From positions 3,871 to 15,362 of the forward strand of contig DHOI01000062.1 of assembly GCA_002409725.1 (NCBI GenBank): 11,492 nt of DNA, written 5' to 3'. The notes under the pieces were generated by a model, which was given only the letters and a program-made list of their open reading frames with translations, searched no databases and had not been told where the DNA came from. Positions 1-5,874 of the stretch are shown one piece after another (within the stretch, counting starts at the first letter, position 1; each line of letters begins with the position of its first letter). Source of the stretch: Christensenella sp. UBA5394. Lineage in GTDB: Bacteria; Bacillota; Clostridia; Christensenellales; CAG-138. The position numbers and the translations under genes are program-made.

Positions 1-25
1 CTGGCGGAGACGCGGCGGATATTTA

Positions 26-54
26 TTGCCGCATAGGCCAACGTGTGATAAAAT
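26..54 (+). promoter_or_regulatory. Putative sigma-A promoter of the oxoamine synthase/SDR unit
   Basis: A TTGCCG -35-like hexamer (26-31) is followed after 17 bases by TAAAAT (49-54), 4/6 and 5/6 matches to the housekeeping consensus. Transcription would begin near position 61, leaving a leader of roughly 30 bases before the preferred start codon at 93. The assignment rests on sequence match and position only. The upstream gene is outside the window, so read-through from it cannot be excluded. Confidence 0.5.
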
Positions 55-92
55 ATAAATTGTGTTTATGAAAAGGGATGGTGTTATGTTAT

Positions 93-1274
93 ATGGATTT
101 ATTCGATAAATGTGCGAATTATACCGTTGTAAAGGAAGTCAAAGATGCGGGTATTTACCCGTATTTCCATGCGCTGGAGTCCCGCCAGGATATCGCGGTG
201 ATCATGGAGGGCAAGCGCCGTATTATGCTGGGTTCCAACAACTACCTGGGCCTCACGACCAACCCCGAGGTGATTGAGGCGGGCATCAAAGCCTTTGAGC
301 AGTATGGCTCAGGCTGCTCGGGCTCGCGCTTTCTCAACGGCACCCTCGCGATGCACCTCGAGCTCGAGCGCGAGCTGGCGGATTTTATGGGCAAGGAAGG
401 CTGCGTTACCTTCTCCACGGGCTTCCAATCCAACCTCGGCGCCATCAGCGCCCTGGTCGGCCGCGGCGATTACGTGATTTGCGACCGGGAAAACCATGCG
501 AGCATCTACGATGGCTGTAGATTGAGCTACGGCAAGATGTTGCGCTATAAGCATAACGATATGGAGGATCTGGAGCGCCAGCTCCAGTGCGTGCCCGACT
601 CCGCCGGCATCCTCATCATATCCGACGGCGTGTTCAGCATGGGCGGCGACATTGCCAACCTGCCGGAGCTCGTTCGTCTTAAAAAGAAATACGGTGCGCG
701 CTTACTGCTAGACGACGCGCATAGTCTGGGCGTTCTTGGCGATGGCGGCCGCGGCACGGCGAACCACTTCGGCCTTTTGGGTGATGTGGACGTCATCGTG
801 GGCACCTTCTCCAAATCGCTGGCCAGCCTGGGCGGATTCATGGTTGCGGATGCCTATGTTACGGAATACGTACGGCATGTTTCGCGCCCGCTGATTTTTT
901 CCGCCTCCATTACGCCGGCCTCCTGCGCCGTGGCGCTTACCGCCCTGCGCTATCTGCGCAAGCATCCGGAGATTGTGGAGCGTCTTGGCGCCGTCTCCCA
1001 ATATGCGCGGGATGGGCTGATGAAGCGCGGCATTAAAATACGCCTGTCCCAAACGCCCATTATCCCGCTCTATACCTATGACGCGAAAAACACCCTCGTC
1101 ACAAACCGGTACCTTTATGACGCCGGCGTATATGTAAACCCGGTGCTCCCGCCTGCCACGGCGGCTTCGGAGTGCCTGCTGCGCACCAGCTACATGGCCA
1201 CCCACACCTATGAGATCCTGGACGAGGCGATGGATATCATTCAGCACGTTTTTGCGGCGCGCGGGCTGATCTAG
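93..1274 (+). CDS. PLP-dependent alpha-oxoamine synthase, serine palmitoyltransferase-like
   Basis: This is a 393-residue fold-type I aminotransferase-family enzyme of the alpha-oxoamine synthase group (AONS, KBL, ALAS, SPT), which condenses an amino acid with an acyl-CoA or acyl-ACP using pyridoxal phosphate and releases CO2. Visible family features are the glycine-rich GSGCSGSRFLNGT stretch, the PLP-stacking His in DRENHAS (about residue 135), the Asp and His of LDDAH (about 207 and 210), and the Schiff-base Lys in GTFSKSLAS (about 241). The N-terminus (MDLFDK, then IYPYF), the KHNDME motif and the C-terminal NPVLPPA and SYMATHT segments recall Bacteroides-type serine palmitoyltransferase more than BioF. 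ATG 93 is preferred to ATG 78, because AAAAGGG at 71-77 abuts codon 78 but lies 15 bases before 93 and homologues start here. The spacing is long, so GTG 81 remains possible. An SDR gene follows after 44 bases. Family membership is secure. The serine plus palmitoyl substrate is inference; 2-amino-3-ketobutyrate or 8-amino-7-oxononanoate synthesis is the alternative. Confidence 0.85.
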   Translation: MDLFDKCANYTVVKEVKDAGIYPYFHALESRQDIAVIMEGKRRIMLGSNNYLGLTTNPEVIEAGIKAFEQYGSGCSGSRFLNGTLAMHLELERELADFMGKEGCVTFSTGFQSNLGAISALVGRGDYVICDRENHASIYDGCRLSYGKMLRYKHNDMEDLERQLQCVPDSAGILIISDGVFSMGGDIANLPELVRLKKKYGARLLLDDAHSLGVLGDGGRGTANHFGLLGDVDVIVGTFSKSLASLGGFMVADAYVTEYVRHVSRPLIFSASITPASCAVALTALRYLRKHPEIVERLGAVSQYARDGLMKRGIKIRLSQTPIIPLYTYDAKNTLVTNRYLYDAGVYVNPVLPPATAASECLLRTSYMATHTYEILDEAMDIIQHVFAARGLI

Positions 1275-1318
1275 GCGTAGCCTGGTCACTTTACGGATGC
1301 AAAGGAGGCGTTTTTTTC

Positions 1319-2119
1319 ATGCCTGAAACCAACTGTGGCCGCGTGGCGCTCATCACAGGCGGCAGCGGAGGCATTGGGCGCGCAACGGCCCAAATGTTTA
1401 CAGCGCACGGATTCCGCGTATACGAGCTGTCCCGTTCAGGGGGTTCCGGTGGAGCCGTTACGCACATTACAGCCGACGTTACGGACGAGGCCTCCCTGGC
1501 TGCTGCGTTTTCGCATGTCTACAGCCTGGAGGGGCGCATCGACGTGCTCGTGAACAACGCCGGGTTTGGCATCGGCGGCGCAGTGGAGCACACGCCCCTG
1601 GTGGATATGAAGCGCCAGTTTGACGTTAACTTTTTCGGCCTCCTGGCCGCGTCCAAGGAAGCCCTTCCTTACCTTAGGAAAACGGGAGGCCGCATTGTCA
1701 ACGTCAGCTCCGTGGCGGCCGTGCTGCCGGTTCCCTTCCAAACCCTATATTCAGCCTCCAAGGCCGCGATCAACGCCTGCACGCTGGCCCTGCGCAACGA
1801 GGTCGGCCCGCTGGGCGTATCCGTTTGCGCCGTTATGCCCGGCGATGTAAAAACGGGCTTCACCACCGCCCGCCTTATGGCCCCCACGCCGGATGGTGAA
1901 TATGGTAGCCGCATCGCCCGCTCCATCGCCACCATGGAGCGCGATGAGCAAAACGGCATGCCGCCGGATTTGGTGGCCCGCTTCATTTATCGCGCCGCCA
2001 CTTGCGCCAGGCCTAGGCCATTCTTCGTGGTTGGAACGAAATACCGCCTGTTCGCGCTCATGGCAAAGTTCCTGCCCGCCTCCCTCATCAATTGGCTGGT
2101 AGGCCGGATTTACGGCTGA
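1319..2119 (+). CDS. Short-chain dehydrogenase/reductase, candidate 3-ketosphinganine-type reductase
   Basis: This is a 266-residue classical SDR with a Rossmann fold. The cofactor loop TGGSGGIG lies at residues 13-20, the acidic adenine-pocket Asp in TADVTD at 53, and NNAG at 79-82. The catalytic tetrad elements are Asn 104 (DVNFFG), Ser 130/131 (NVSS) and YSASK (Tyr 144, Lys 148). A PGDVKTGFT segment follows the active site. The C-terminal part is hydrophobic (YRLFALMAKFLPASL, then NWLVGRIYG) and could touch the membrane, as in lipid-acting SDRs. A strong AAAGGAGG (1301-1308) lies 10 bases before the ATG. The gene follows the oxoamine synthase by 44 bases and is probably co-transcribed with it, so reduction of that enzyme's 3-keto product is a reasonable hypothesis. 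Sequence alone does not fix the substrate; many SDRs with these motifs act on other ketones. Confidence 0.85.
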   Translation: MPETNCGRVALITGGSGGIGRATAQMFTAHGFRVYELSRSGGSGGAVTHITADVTDEASLAAAFSHVYSLEGRIDVLVNNAGFGIGGAVEHTPLVDMKRQFDVNFFGLLAASKEALPYLRKTGGRIVNVSSVAAVLPVPFQTLYSASKAAINACTLALRNEVGPLGVSVCAVMPGDVKTGFTTARLMAPTPDGEYGSRIARSIATMERDEQNGMPPDLVARFIYRAATCARPRPFFVVGTKYRLFALMAKFLPASLINWLVGRIYG

Positions 2120-2174
2120 TAACGGCCCCCATTGCGCGGCTTAGCCGGAATATTTTGTGCGGCATCCACCTACT

Positions 2175-2203
2175 CTCCCCAAATAAGGGAACCTATTGGG
2201 GAG
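2175..2203. repeat. Inverted repeat downstream of the SDR gene
   Basis: CTCCCCAA (2175-2182) pairs perfectly with TTGGGGAG (2196-2203). Allowing one bulged A, a further TA/TA pair extends the stem around a short loop. No T-run follows on either strand, so it is a poor match to an intrinsic terminator. It may be a 3'-end processing or stabilising stem for the SDR transcript. Its right arm overlaps a possible -35 hexamer at 2196-2201. Confidence 0.45.
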
Positions 2204-2223
2204 CCGGACTGAAAAGCTATAAT
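2196..2223 (+). promoter_or_regulatory. Possible orphan promoter in the convergent gap
   Basis: A perfect TATAAT (2218-2223) sits 16 bases after TTGGGG (2196-2201, a partial -35). No convincing reading frame follows. Transcription would start near 2230 and run into the long hairpin at 2309-2357, giving an RNA of about 130 bases. The -35 is weak and could be chance; there is no other support for the promoter. Confidence 0.3.
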
Positions 2224-2308
2224 GGTTTTTCTCGATACGCGGATAACAATAGTCCTGGTCGCCTCGAACACGAAAGTGCCTATTTACGGGAGCTTTGCAC
2301 ACAAAGAA

Positions 2309-2357
2309 ACGGTATGAATCTGTACATTCCAGAAATAATGTTCAGAATTCATACCGT
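2309..2357. terminator. Long imperfect hairpin between convergent genes, possible bidirectional terminator
   Basis: ACGGTATGAAT (2309-2319) is the exact complement of ATTCATACCGT (2347-2357). Inside it CTG pairs with CAG (one bulged A) and ACATT with AATGT, giving a nearly continuous stem of about 19 pairs with a loop near 2329-2336. A smaller perfect stem, CTTTG/CAAAG (2293-2306), lies just upstream. The + strand continues CTTTCATTTCC, and the - strand exit reads TTTCTTTG. Both are T-rich without a clean T-run. The placement between an SDR gene ending at 2119 and an opposing gene ending at 2439 fits a shared terminator. A REP- or MITE-like element is the alternative. Confidence 0.5.
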
Positions 2358-2438
2358 CTTTCATTTCCAGGCTGTGCAGGAGCAGGCTGCGGCTATCTCC
2401 CACATCCGTATTTCCTTCGATACAGTGCCCAATTTCGC

Positions 2439-3302
2439 CTAGGCCTTTGTCTCTCCGCTGATGACATCGGTCTGGAGGGGGCTGTTGCGTGCGGAGATGC
2501 GCGGCAAACGGCGCTCTAGGGCAGCCTCGGCGATCTCAATATCTTCGGCTGCCTCGTCTGCATTAAAGCAGCCAAGGCAAACCATATCCTGCTCACGGAT
2601 GGTATTAAAGGAGAAATTCAAGCCCACAAAAGGCGTTACGCGGCCTGCCGCAAAAGGCTTTATGGTGATGACGGGCTTTTTCGCGTTATGGATGACTTTG
2701 GCCACGCTTTCGATTTCCACCTGCATCAGAAAGCCCGCGCAATTGTAGATCTGGATGTAGGTTTCCACATCATACTCATTATCATCCGCATACTGCACGA
2801 CCTCGGGCATATGGGCCGATAATCCGGGCACCATACCCGCTTCCCGGATCATATACAGATAATCCGGCAGGCGGTCCATGGTTCCTGTATTTTTATTCAC
2901 AAGCTGTTCGACGCAGGAATGCAGGGGCAGGCAAAATTTCGCTCCCCGTTTGGCGCATTTTTCGATCTCTGCTTTCGCTTCGGCGCGGGCGGCGGGGGTA
3001 TTGTCCATGTTGATGATGGGCTCATCTATGATGATCATCTCTTTACCTGTGCGTTCCTGGGCAAGTTCTACGGCCTTGATCAAATTCGGATCGGTATTAA
3101 AAAGGCCCAGCACGGCATTGATGTCACGCTCCAAAAACGTTTCAAAGATGCGCGATACGCTATCAGGTTGGTGGTGATGGCTGCGAATCATGGTATCTCC
3201 GGCTGCGCTTCGGTGGCTAAAGCCTGATATCCAGTTGCATCCAATGATCATACGCGGCAGCGAAACCCCGCCCACAGTGGTACGGGGAAAAGATTTATCC
3301 AT
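2439..3302 (-). CDS. Uncharacterised TIM-barrel protein, aldo/keto-reductase-like
   Basis: This 287-residue protein is of a type usually left as hypothetical. The N-terminus, TTVGGVSLPRMIIGCNW, looks like the first strand of a TIM barrel. Near the C-terminus, VITIKPFAAGR followed by MVCLGCFNADEAAEDIEIAEAAL resembles the end of aldo/keto reductases, where a Gly-rich strand and a following helix bind NADPH phosphate. The usual aldo/keto-reductase Asp-Tyr-Lys-His tetrad cannot be recognised. Instead there is a His-rich stretch (SHRS, then SHHHQP, about residues 29-45) and acidic or His segments (IIDEPIINMD, LPLHSC, SAHMPE) that could bind metal or substrate. The start at 3302 is preferred: AAAGGAG lies at 3314-3320 (- strand, 11-base gap), and a consensus promoter (3353-3380) lies inside the longer open frame that would begin at 3380. 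It is monocistronic, transcribed away from the dehydrogenase at 3691. The fold is an inference; the function is unknown. Confidence 0.75.
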   Translation of the reverse strand: MDKSFPRTTVGGVSLPRMIIGCNWISGFSHRSAAGDTMIRSHHHQPDSVSRIFETFLERDINAVLGLFNTDPNLIKAVELAQERTGKEMIIIDEPIINMDNTPAARAEAKAEIEKCAKRGAKFCLPLHSCVEQLVNKNTGTMDRLPDYLYMIREAGMVPGLSAHMPEVVQYADDNEYDVETYIQIYNCAGFLMQVEIESVAKVIHNAKKPVITIKPFAAGRVTPFVGLNFSFNTIREQDMVCLGCFNADEAAEDIEIAEAALERRLPRISARNSPLQTDVISGETKA

Positions 3303-3352
3303 AAATAACGGCGCTCCTTTCTGAGGCAACAAATGGCTGAAAAATTGAGACA

Positions 3353-3380
3353 AGTATAGCATAGGGATTTCTTTTGTCAA
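3353..3380 (-). promoter_or_regulatory. Near-consensus promoter of the TIM-barrel gene
   Basis: Read on the - strand, a perfect TTGACA (3380-3375) is followed after 16 bases by TATACT (3358-3353), a 5/6 -10 match. Transcription would start near 3346, giving a leader of about 44 bases to the ATG at 3302. Just upstream of the -35 lies a tandem heptamer (3393-3406) that might be a regulator site. Confidence 0.7.
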
Positions 3381-3392
3381 CAGTTTAGATAT

Positions 3393-3406
3393 AGCTAGAA
3401 GCTAGA
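3393..3406. repeat. Tandem 7-bp repeat upstream of the TIM-barrel promoter
   Basis: AGCTAGA occurs twice back to back (3393-3399 and 3400-3406), forming a CTAG-AAG-CTAG dyad. It lies 12 bases upstream of the -35 of the - strand promoter, where an activator could bind. It is short, so chance is possible. Confidence 0.35.
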
Positions 3407-3437
3407 TCCGCGCATTAAAATCACACCTTTTTTAATA

Positions 3438-3446
3438 ATTATACCA
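3438..3446 (-). promoter_or_regulatory. Possible extended -10 promoter, second start for the TIM-barrel gene
   Basis: On the - strand TGGTATAAT forms a TGnTATAAT extended -10 element. No good -35 lies at the proper distance, which extended -10 promoters can tolerate. It would give a leader of about 130 bases. It is weaker evidence than the TTGACA/TATACT pair nearer the gene. Confidence 0.3.
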
Positions 3447-3479
3447 CAATTCCTCTGCGGGGTTCCTCAAAAACGGCTA

Positions 3480-3507
3480 TTGACACCCCGAAAATTGTAG
3501 CTATAAT
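3480..3507 (+). promoter_or_regulatory. Consensus promoter upstream of the dehydrogenase gene
   Basis: A perfect TTGACA (3480-3485) and a perfect TATAAT (3502-3507) are separated by 16 bases. The start point would be near 3514, about 177 bases before the ATG at 3691. The transcript would pass through the operator-like site at 3587-3602, so a bound repressor could act here as a roadblock. Confidence 0.7.
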
Positions 3508-3552
3508 AGAGTACAAGGTTTAGCCCAATACAACAACGCACTGGATTTTTCC

Positions 3553-3580
3553 TTGCAAAGCAGGCAGTTTTGTTTATTTT
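3553..3580 (+). promoter_or_regulatory. Second, operator-proximal promoter candidate for the dehydrogenase gene
   Basis: TTGCAA (3553-3558) and TATTTT (3575-3580) are spaced by 16 bases, with 4/6 or better matches to consensus. Its predicted start (about 3587) coincides with the first base of the operator-like palindrome at 3587-3602, the classical arrangement for LacI-type repression. It is weaker than the 3480 promoter by sequence. Confidence 0.4.
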
Positions 3581-3586
3581 ATTTTT

Positions 3587-3602
3587 AGGGTAACGTTTAC
3601 CT
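3587..3602. promoter_or_regulatory. LacI-family operator candidate, dehydrogenase gene
   Basis: AGGGTAACGTTTACCT matches the perfect palindrome at 4799-4814 in 14 of 16 positions, with the central CG aligned. The inner arms GGTAA and TTACC are complementary. A central CG in a 14-16 bp dyad is typical of LacI/GalR-family sites. It lies at the predicted start point of the 3553 promoter and downstream of the 3480 promoter. The likely ligand protein is the LacI-family regulator encoded at 4849. Confidence 0.7.
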
Positions 3603-3690
3603 AAACTAGTGTACCGTTGTTAATTTGGGGTTGATCGTCCGTCTGTTAGATATGTGAACAACCAAAAGACAAATTGAAGGAGGGAAAACG

Positions 3691-4665
3691 ATGAAGGCGA
3701 ACGCGGTTCATGTTGTTGAGATGAACAAAGTTGGCATTTTGCCTTTGGAAGTGCCGGAACCTAAATATGACGAGGTGCTCATCCGGACAAAATCCTGCGG
3801 CCTTTGCTGCTGGGATTCCTGGCTGATACGTGGTGTCAACGCGCCCGGAGCAATGCCGTACCCCATTGGTCATGAAGGCGCTGGCATCGTGGAAAAGGTG
3901 GGCGAAGGCGTAAAGGGCCTTAAACCCGGCGATAAGGTTTTCTGTGCCTCCGGCAGCAACACAATGATGGCGGAGTACATCACCTTGCGTGCCGACTGCT
4001 GCGTGAAGCTGCCCGATGATACCACGGATTGGGCCAAAGCCGTAATTGAGCCGAACTGCTGTGTAGTGAACCTGCTCTATCTCACGGATATCGCCCCTGG
4101 CGACCACGTAGTACTGGTGGGCGCGGGTTATATGGGCCAGCTCACGCTCCAAGGCCTGATGAACGGTTCCCCCGCAGGCCGGGTTACCGTGTTCGAGCTG
4201 CGGGAAGACCGCCGGAAGATGGCGGAAGCCTATGGCCCCTATGAAGTTCTCGATCCTGAGAGTGCAGAAGGCAAGAAGGTAATCGAGGAAATCAAGGCAA
4301 AGGGCGGCGCGGATATTTGCATCGACTTTGGCGCTTCGGATTCCGGATTCCACCTGGCCGATTCCCTTACCAAGCAAGCGGGAAAGCTCATCATCGGCAC
4401 CTTCCACCGGGGAGATGTGACATTCAACGGTACCAAATGGCATTTGGGCGGATTGAAGGTGTATAACCTGGCCCCCATGAGCAATGCGCATTATGAAGAC
4501 ATTCTGCCCCGTACCTATGAACTGATTAAACGCGGCGTATATGATCCCGGCCGTTTTGTTACCCACACCGCACGGTATGACGACCTGCCCGCTATGCAGG
4601 AGATCTTCCGCAAATCCATCGATAAATCCGACGGCTATATCAAAGGAGTCATCTTGTTTAATTAA
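3691..4665 (+). CDS. Medium-chain zinc-type alcohol/polyol dehydrogenase without structural-zinc lobe
   Basis: This is a 324-residue medium-chain dehydrogenase (GroES-like domain plus Rossmann domain), expected to oxidise or reduce a sugar, polyol or alcohol with NAD(H) in the cytoplasm. Candidate catalytic zinc ligands are Cys 36 in SCGLCCWD, His 61/Glu 62 in GHEGAG and Glu 120 in VIEPNCC. The dinucleotide loop GAGYMG is at 144-149, and Glu 169 (VFEL) ends the second strand, which favours NAD over NADP. The four-Cys structural zinc loop normally found near residues 90-110 is missing; the chain goes from VFCASGSN directly to MAEYI, which explains the short length. AAGGAGG (3677-3683) sits 7 bases before the ATG. 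Two candidate promoters and a LacI-type operator precede it, and the repressor gene follows, so it is probably induced with the transporter. The substrate is not evident from sequence. Confidence 0.87.
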   Translation: MKANAVHVVEMNKVGILPLEVPEPKYDEVLIRTKSCGLCCWDSWLIRGVNAPGAMPYPIGHEGAGIVEKVGEGVKGLKPGDKVFCASGSNTMMAEYITLRADCCVKLPDDTTDWAKAVIEPNCCVVNLLYLTDIAPGDHVVLVGAGYMGQLTLQGLMNGSPAGRVTVFELREDRRKMAEAYGPYEVLDPESAEGKKVIEEIKAKGGADICIDFGASDSGFHLADSLTKQAGKLIIGTFHRGDVTFNGTKWHLGGLKVYNLAPMSNAHYEDILPRTYELIKRGVYDPGRFVTHTARYDDLPAMQEIFRKSIDKSDGYIKGVILFN

Positions 4666-4675
4666 TTTCCAAAAG

Positions 4676-4753
4676 CCTGCAATGGGGGAAAACACCCCCT
4701 ATGCGGGTACCTTCCGGCAAAAGGCCCCCAAATTCTCCAAATTCGGTTTTTTT
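4676..4753 (+). terminator. Stem-loops and T-run after the dehydrogenase gene, likely terminator
   Basis: A stem CCTGCA-AT-GGGGG (4676-4688) pairs with CCCCC-TA-TGCGGG (4695-4707), with one G-T pair and a small internal loop. It is followed by a weaker stem CCAAATT/AATTCGG (4728-4734 and 4740-4746, one mismatch) running straight into seven T (4747-4753). The second stem plus T-run has terminator form but is weak. An 8-bp direct repeat, CCAAATTC (4728-4735 and 4737-4744), overlaps it. Termination is probably partial. Confidence 0.45.
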
Positions 4754-4765
4754 GCCACTATCTTT

Positions 4766-4792
4766 TTGGACCAAGACCTGATAGGATAAAAT
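4766..4792 (+). promoter_or_regulatory. Weak promoter candidate of the lacI-family gene
   Basis: TAAAAT (4787-4792) is a 5/6 -10 match ending 6 bases before the perfect operator palindrome at 4799, so the start point would fall in the operator. The only -35-like sequence is TTGGAC (4766-4771), with a short 15-base spacer. The -10 is plausible and the -35 is poor. Confidence 0.35.
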
Positions 4793-4798
4793 TGTATA

Positions 4799-4814
4799 AG
4801 GGAAACGTTTCCCT
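4799..4814. promoter_or_regulatory. Perfect LacI-family operator palindrome, autoregulatory site
   Basis: AGGGAAACGTTTCCCT is a perfect 16-bp palindrome with a central CG, 34 bases before the GTG start of the LacI-family gene. Related sites lie at 3587-3602 (14/16 identical) and 5875-5890 (12/16). Perfect symmetry, position at the presumed transcription start and recurrence in front of neighbouring units make this the best operator in the window. Autorepression is inferred. Confidence 0.8.
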
Positions 4815-4848
4815 GCATCTTTTTATCAAGTCTGTGTGAGGTGCCAGT

Positions 4849-5835
4849 GTGACGATCAAGGATATTGCAAAACAAGCCGGCGTGTCGGTCACGACTGTTT
4901 CCAAAATTCTCAATGGCCGGGATGAAAACATCAGCGACGCTACCCGTGCCAGAGTGAAGCAGGTTGTGCAGGAAAATAACTATATCACCAATGCGGTGGC
5001 TCGGGGGCTGAAAACCAAAAAAACCAATATCATTGGCTTCATTTTGCCGGATATTGTAAACCCCTACTTCCCGGAAATTGCCCGGGGTATCGAGGATGTT
5101 GCACGAGATGCCGGCTTTGGCGTGATTTACTGCAATACGGACAATGACCTGAAACGGGAGCGAGAGTACCTGGAATTTCTTAAGGCCCGCATGGTGGATG
5201 GCATTATCTATACACGCACGCTTCAAGGCTCCCAGGCGCAAACTCTTAAAGATGTGGACATTCCCTTGGTGATCGTGGACCGCTTCGCGGATACGGGGGG
5301 GAAGAAGAACATTGGCCGCGTGTATGTGGATGTTGCCCATGCCATATACGAAAGCACATGCAAATTGGCCGCGGCCGGCTGCAAGAACATCGCGCTTATT
5401 TCATCCGCCTATAATGATAAGACCGACCGTTACTTCGGCTATGTGCAGGCCTTAGAGGATTTAGGCATTCCATTTCGAGAAGAGGCTGTTTACCTCCATG
5501 CATTCGACCTGGAAACAGGCTATGCCGGCATGCAGGATCTCCTCCAAAGGGATAACGCAATAGACGGCGTGGTCTGCGGAAACGATCTGATTGCCATTGG
5601 TGTTTTAGATGCCCTTCGCAAATTGGCGGTAAAAGTGCCGCAACAAATTAAAGTAATGGGCCTGGATGACATCTATATGGCGAATTTCACCAATCCCCGC
5701 CTTAGCACAATGGCTCAGCCTATGCTGGAACTTGGCCGAGTGGCGGCCATGATGCTGATAGACCATCTGCTCAAGGGCGAACCTCTTTACGAAAAGGTTT
5801 TGGCCCATCGGTTTGTTGCGCGGGAAAGCCTGTGA
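4849..5835 (+). CDS. LacI/GalR-family transcriptional repressor
   Basis: This is a 328-residue regulator with an N-terminal helix-turn-helix (MTIKDIAKQAGVSVTTVSKIL, residues 1-21), the downstream LNG turn, and a hinge-helix region (about 45-57, ITNAVARGL with the minor-groove Leu near 54). It is followed by a periplasmic-binding-protein-like sensor domain that begins IIGFILPDIVNPYF and ends near FVARESL. Such proteins bind palindromic operators as dimers and release DNA when a sugar or metabolite binds the sensor domain. The start is a GTG at 4849: GAGGTG (4838-4843) is 5 bases upstream, and the protein begins exactly where the family does. Three similar operator-like sequences flank the dehydrogenase, this gene and the rbsD operon, so a local regulon including itself is likely. 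The inducer is presumably the transported sugar or a derivative and is unknown. Confidence 0.93.
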   Translation: MTIKDIAKQAGVSVTTVSKILNGRDENISDATRARVKQVVQENNYITNAVARGLKTKKTNIIGFILPDIVNPYFPEIARGIEDVARDAGFGVIYCNTDNDLKREREYLEFLKARMVDGIIYTRTLQGSQAQTLKDVDIPLVIVDRFADTGGKKNIGRVYVDVAHAIYESTCKLAAAGCKNIALISSAYNDKTDRYFGYVQALEDLGIPFREEAVYLHAFDLETGYAGMQDLLQRDNAIDGVVCGNDLIAIGVLDALRKLAVKVPQQIKVMGLDDIYMANFTNPRLSTMAQPMLELGRVAAMMLIDHLLKGEPLYEKVLAHRFVARESL

Positions 5836-5874
5836 TATCCTCTTTTTTGAACCAAATATCCCCGGCATGTTTTT

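Noticed and set aside
2092..2442. Open reading frame of 116 codons after the SDR gene
   Set aside because: It overlaps the SDR end, spans the hairpins at 2175 and 2309, has no ribosome binding site and its product resembles no known protein pattern. The region reads as non-coding.
3303..3380. N-terminal extension of the TIM-barrel protein starting at 3380
   Set aside because: The near-consensus promoter (3353-3380) lies inside this extension, and a good AAAGGAG precedes the ATG at 3302. The extra 26 residues are probably not translated.
3587..3602. CcpA catabolite-response (cre) site
   Set aside because: The central CG is shared with cre, but the flanking bases (GGGT on the left, ACCT on the right) do not follow the TGWAAN-CG-NTNWCA pattern. 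The match to the local LacI palindrome is much better.
3646..4695. Long antisense frame (349 codons) opposite the dehydrogenase gene
   Set aside because: It is a shadow of the well-supported dehydrogenase reading frame. The product is rich in His and Gly with no recognisable motif, and no ribosome binding site was seen.
4676..4707. Riboswitch or attenuator before the lacI gene
   Set aside because: The two stems do not form a recognisable aptamer, and they lie before the presumed transcription start of lacI. A terminator for the dehydrogenase gene is simpler.
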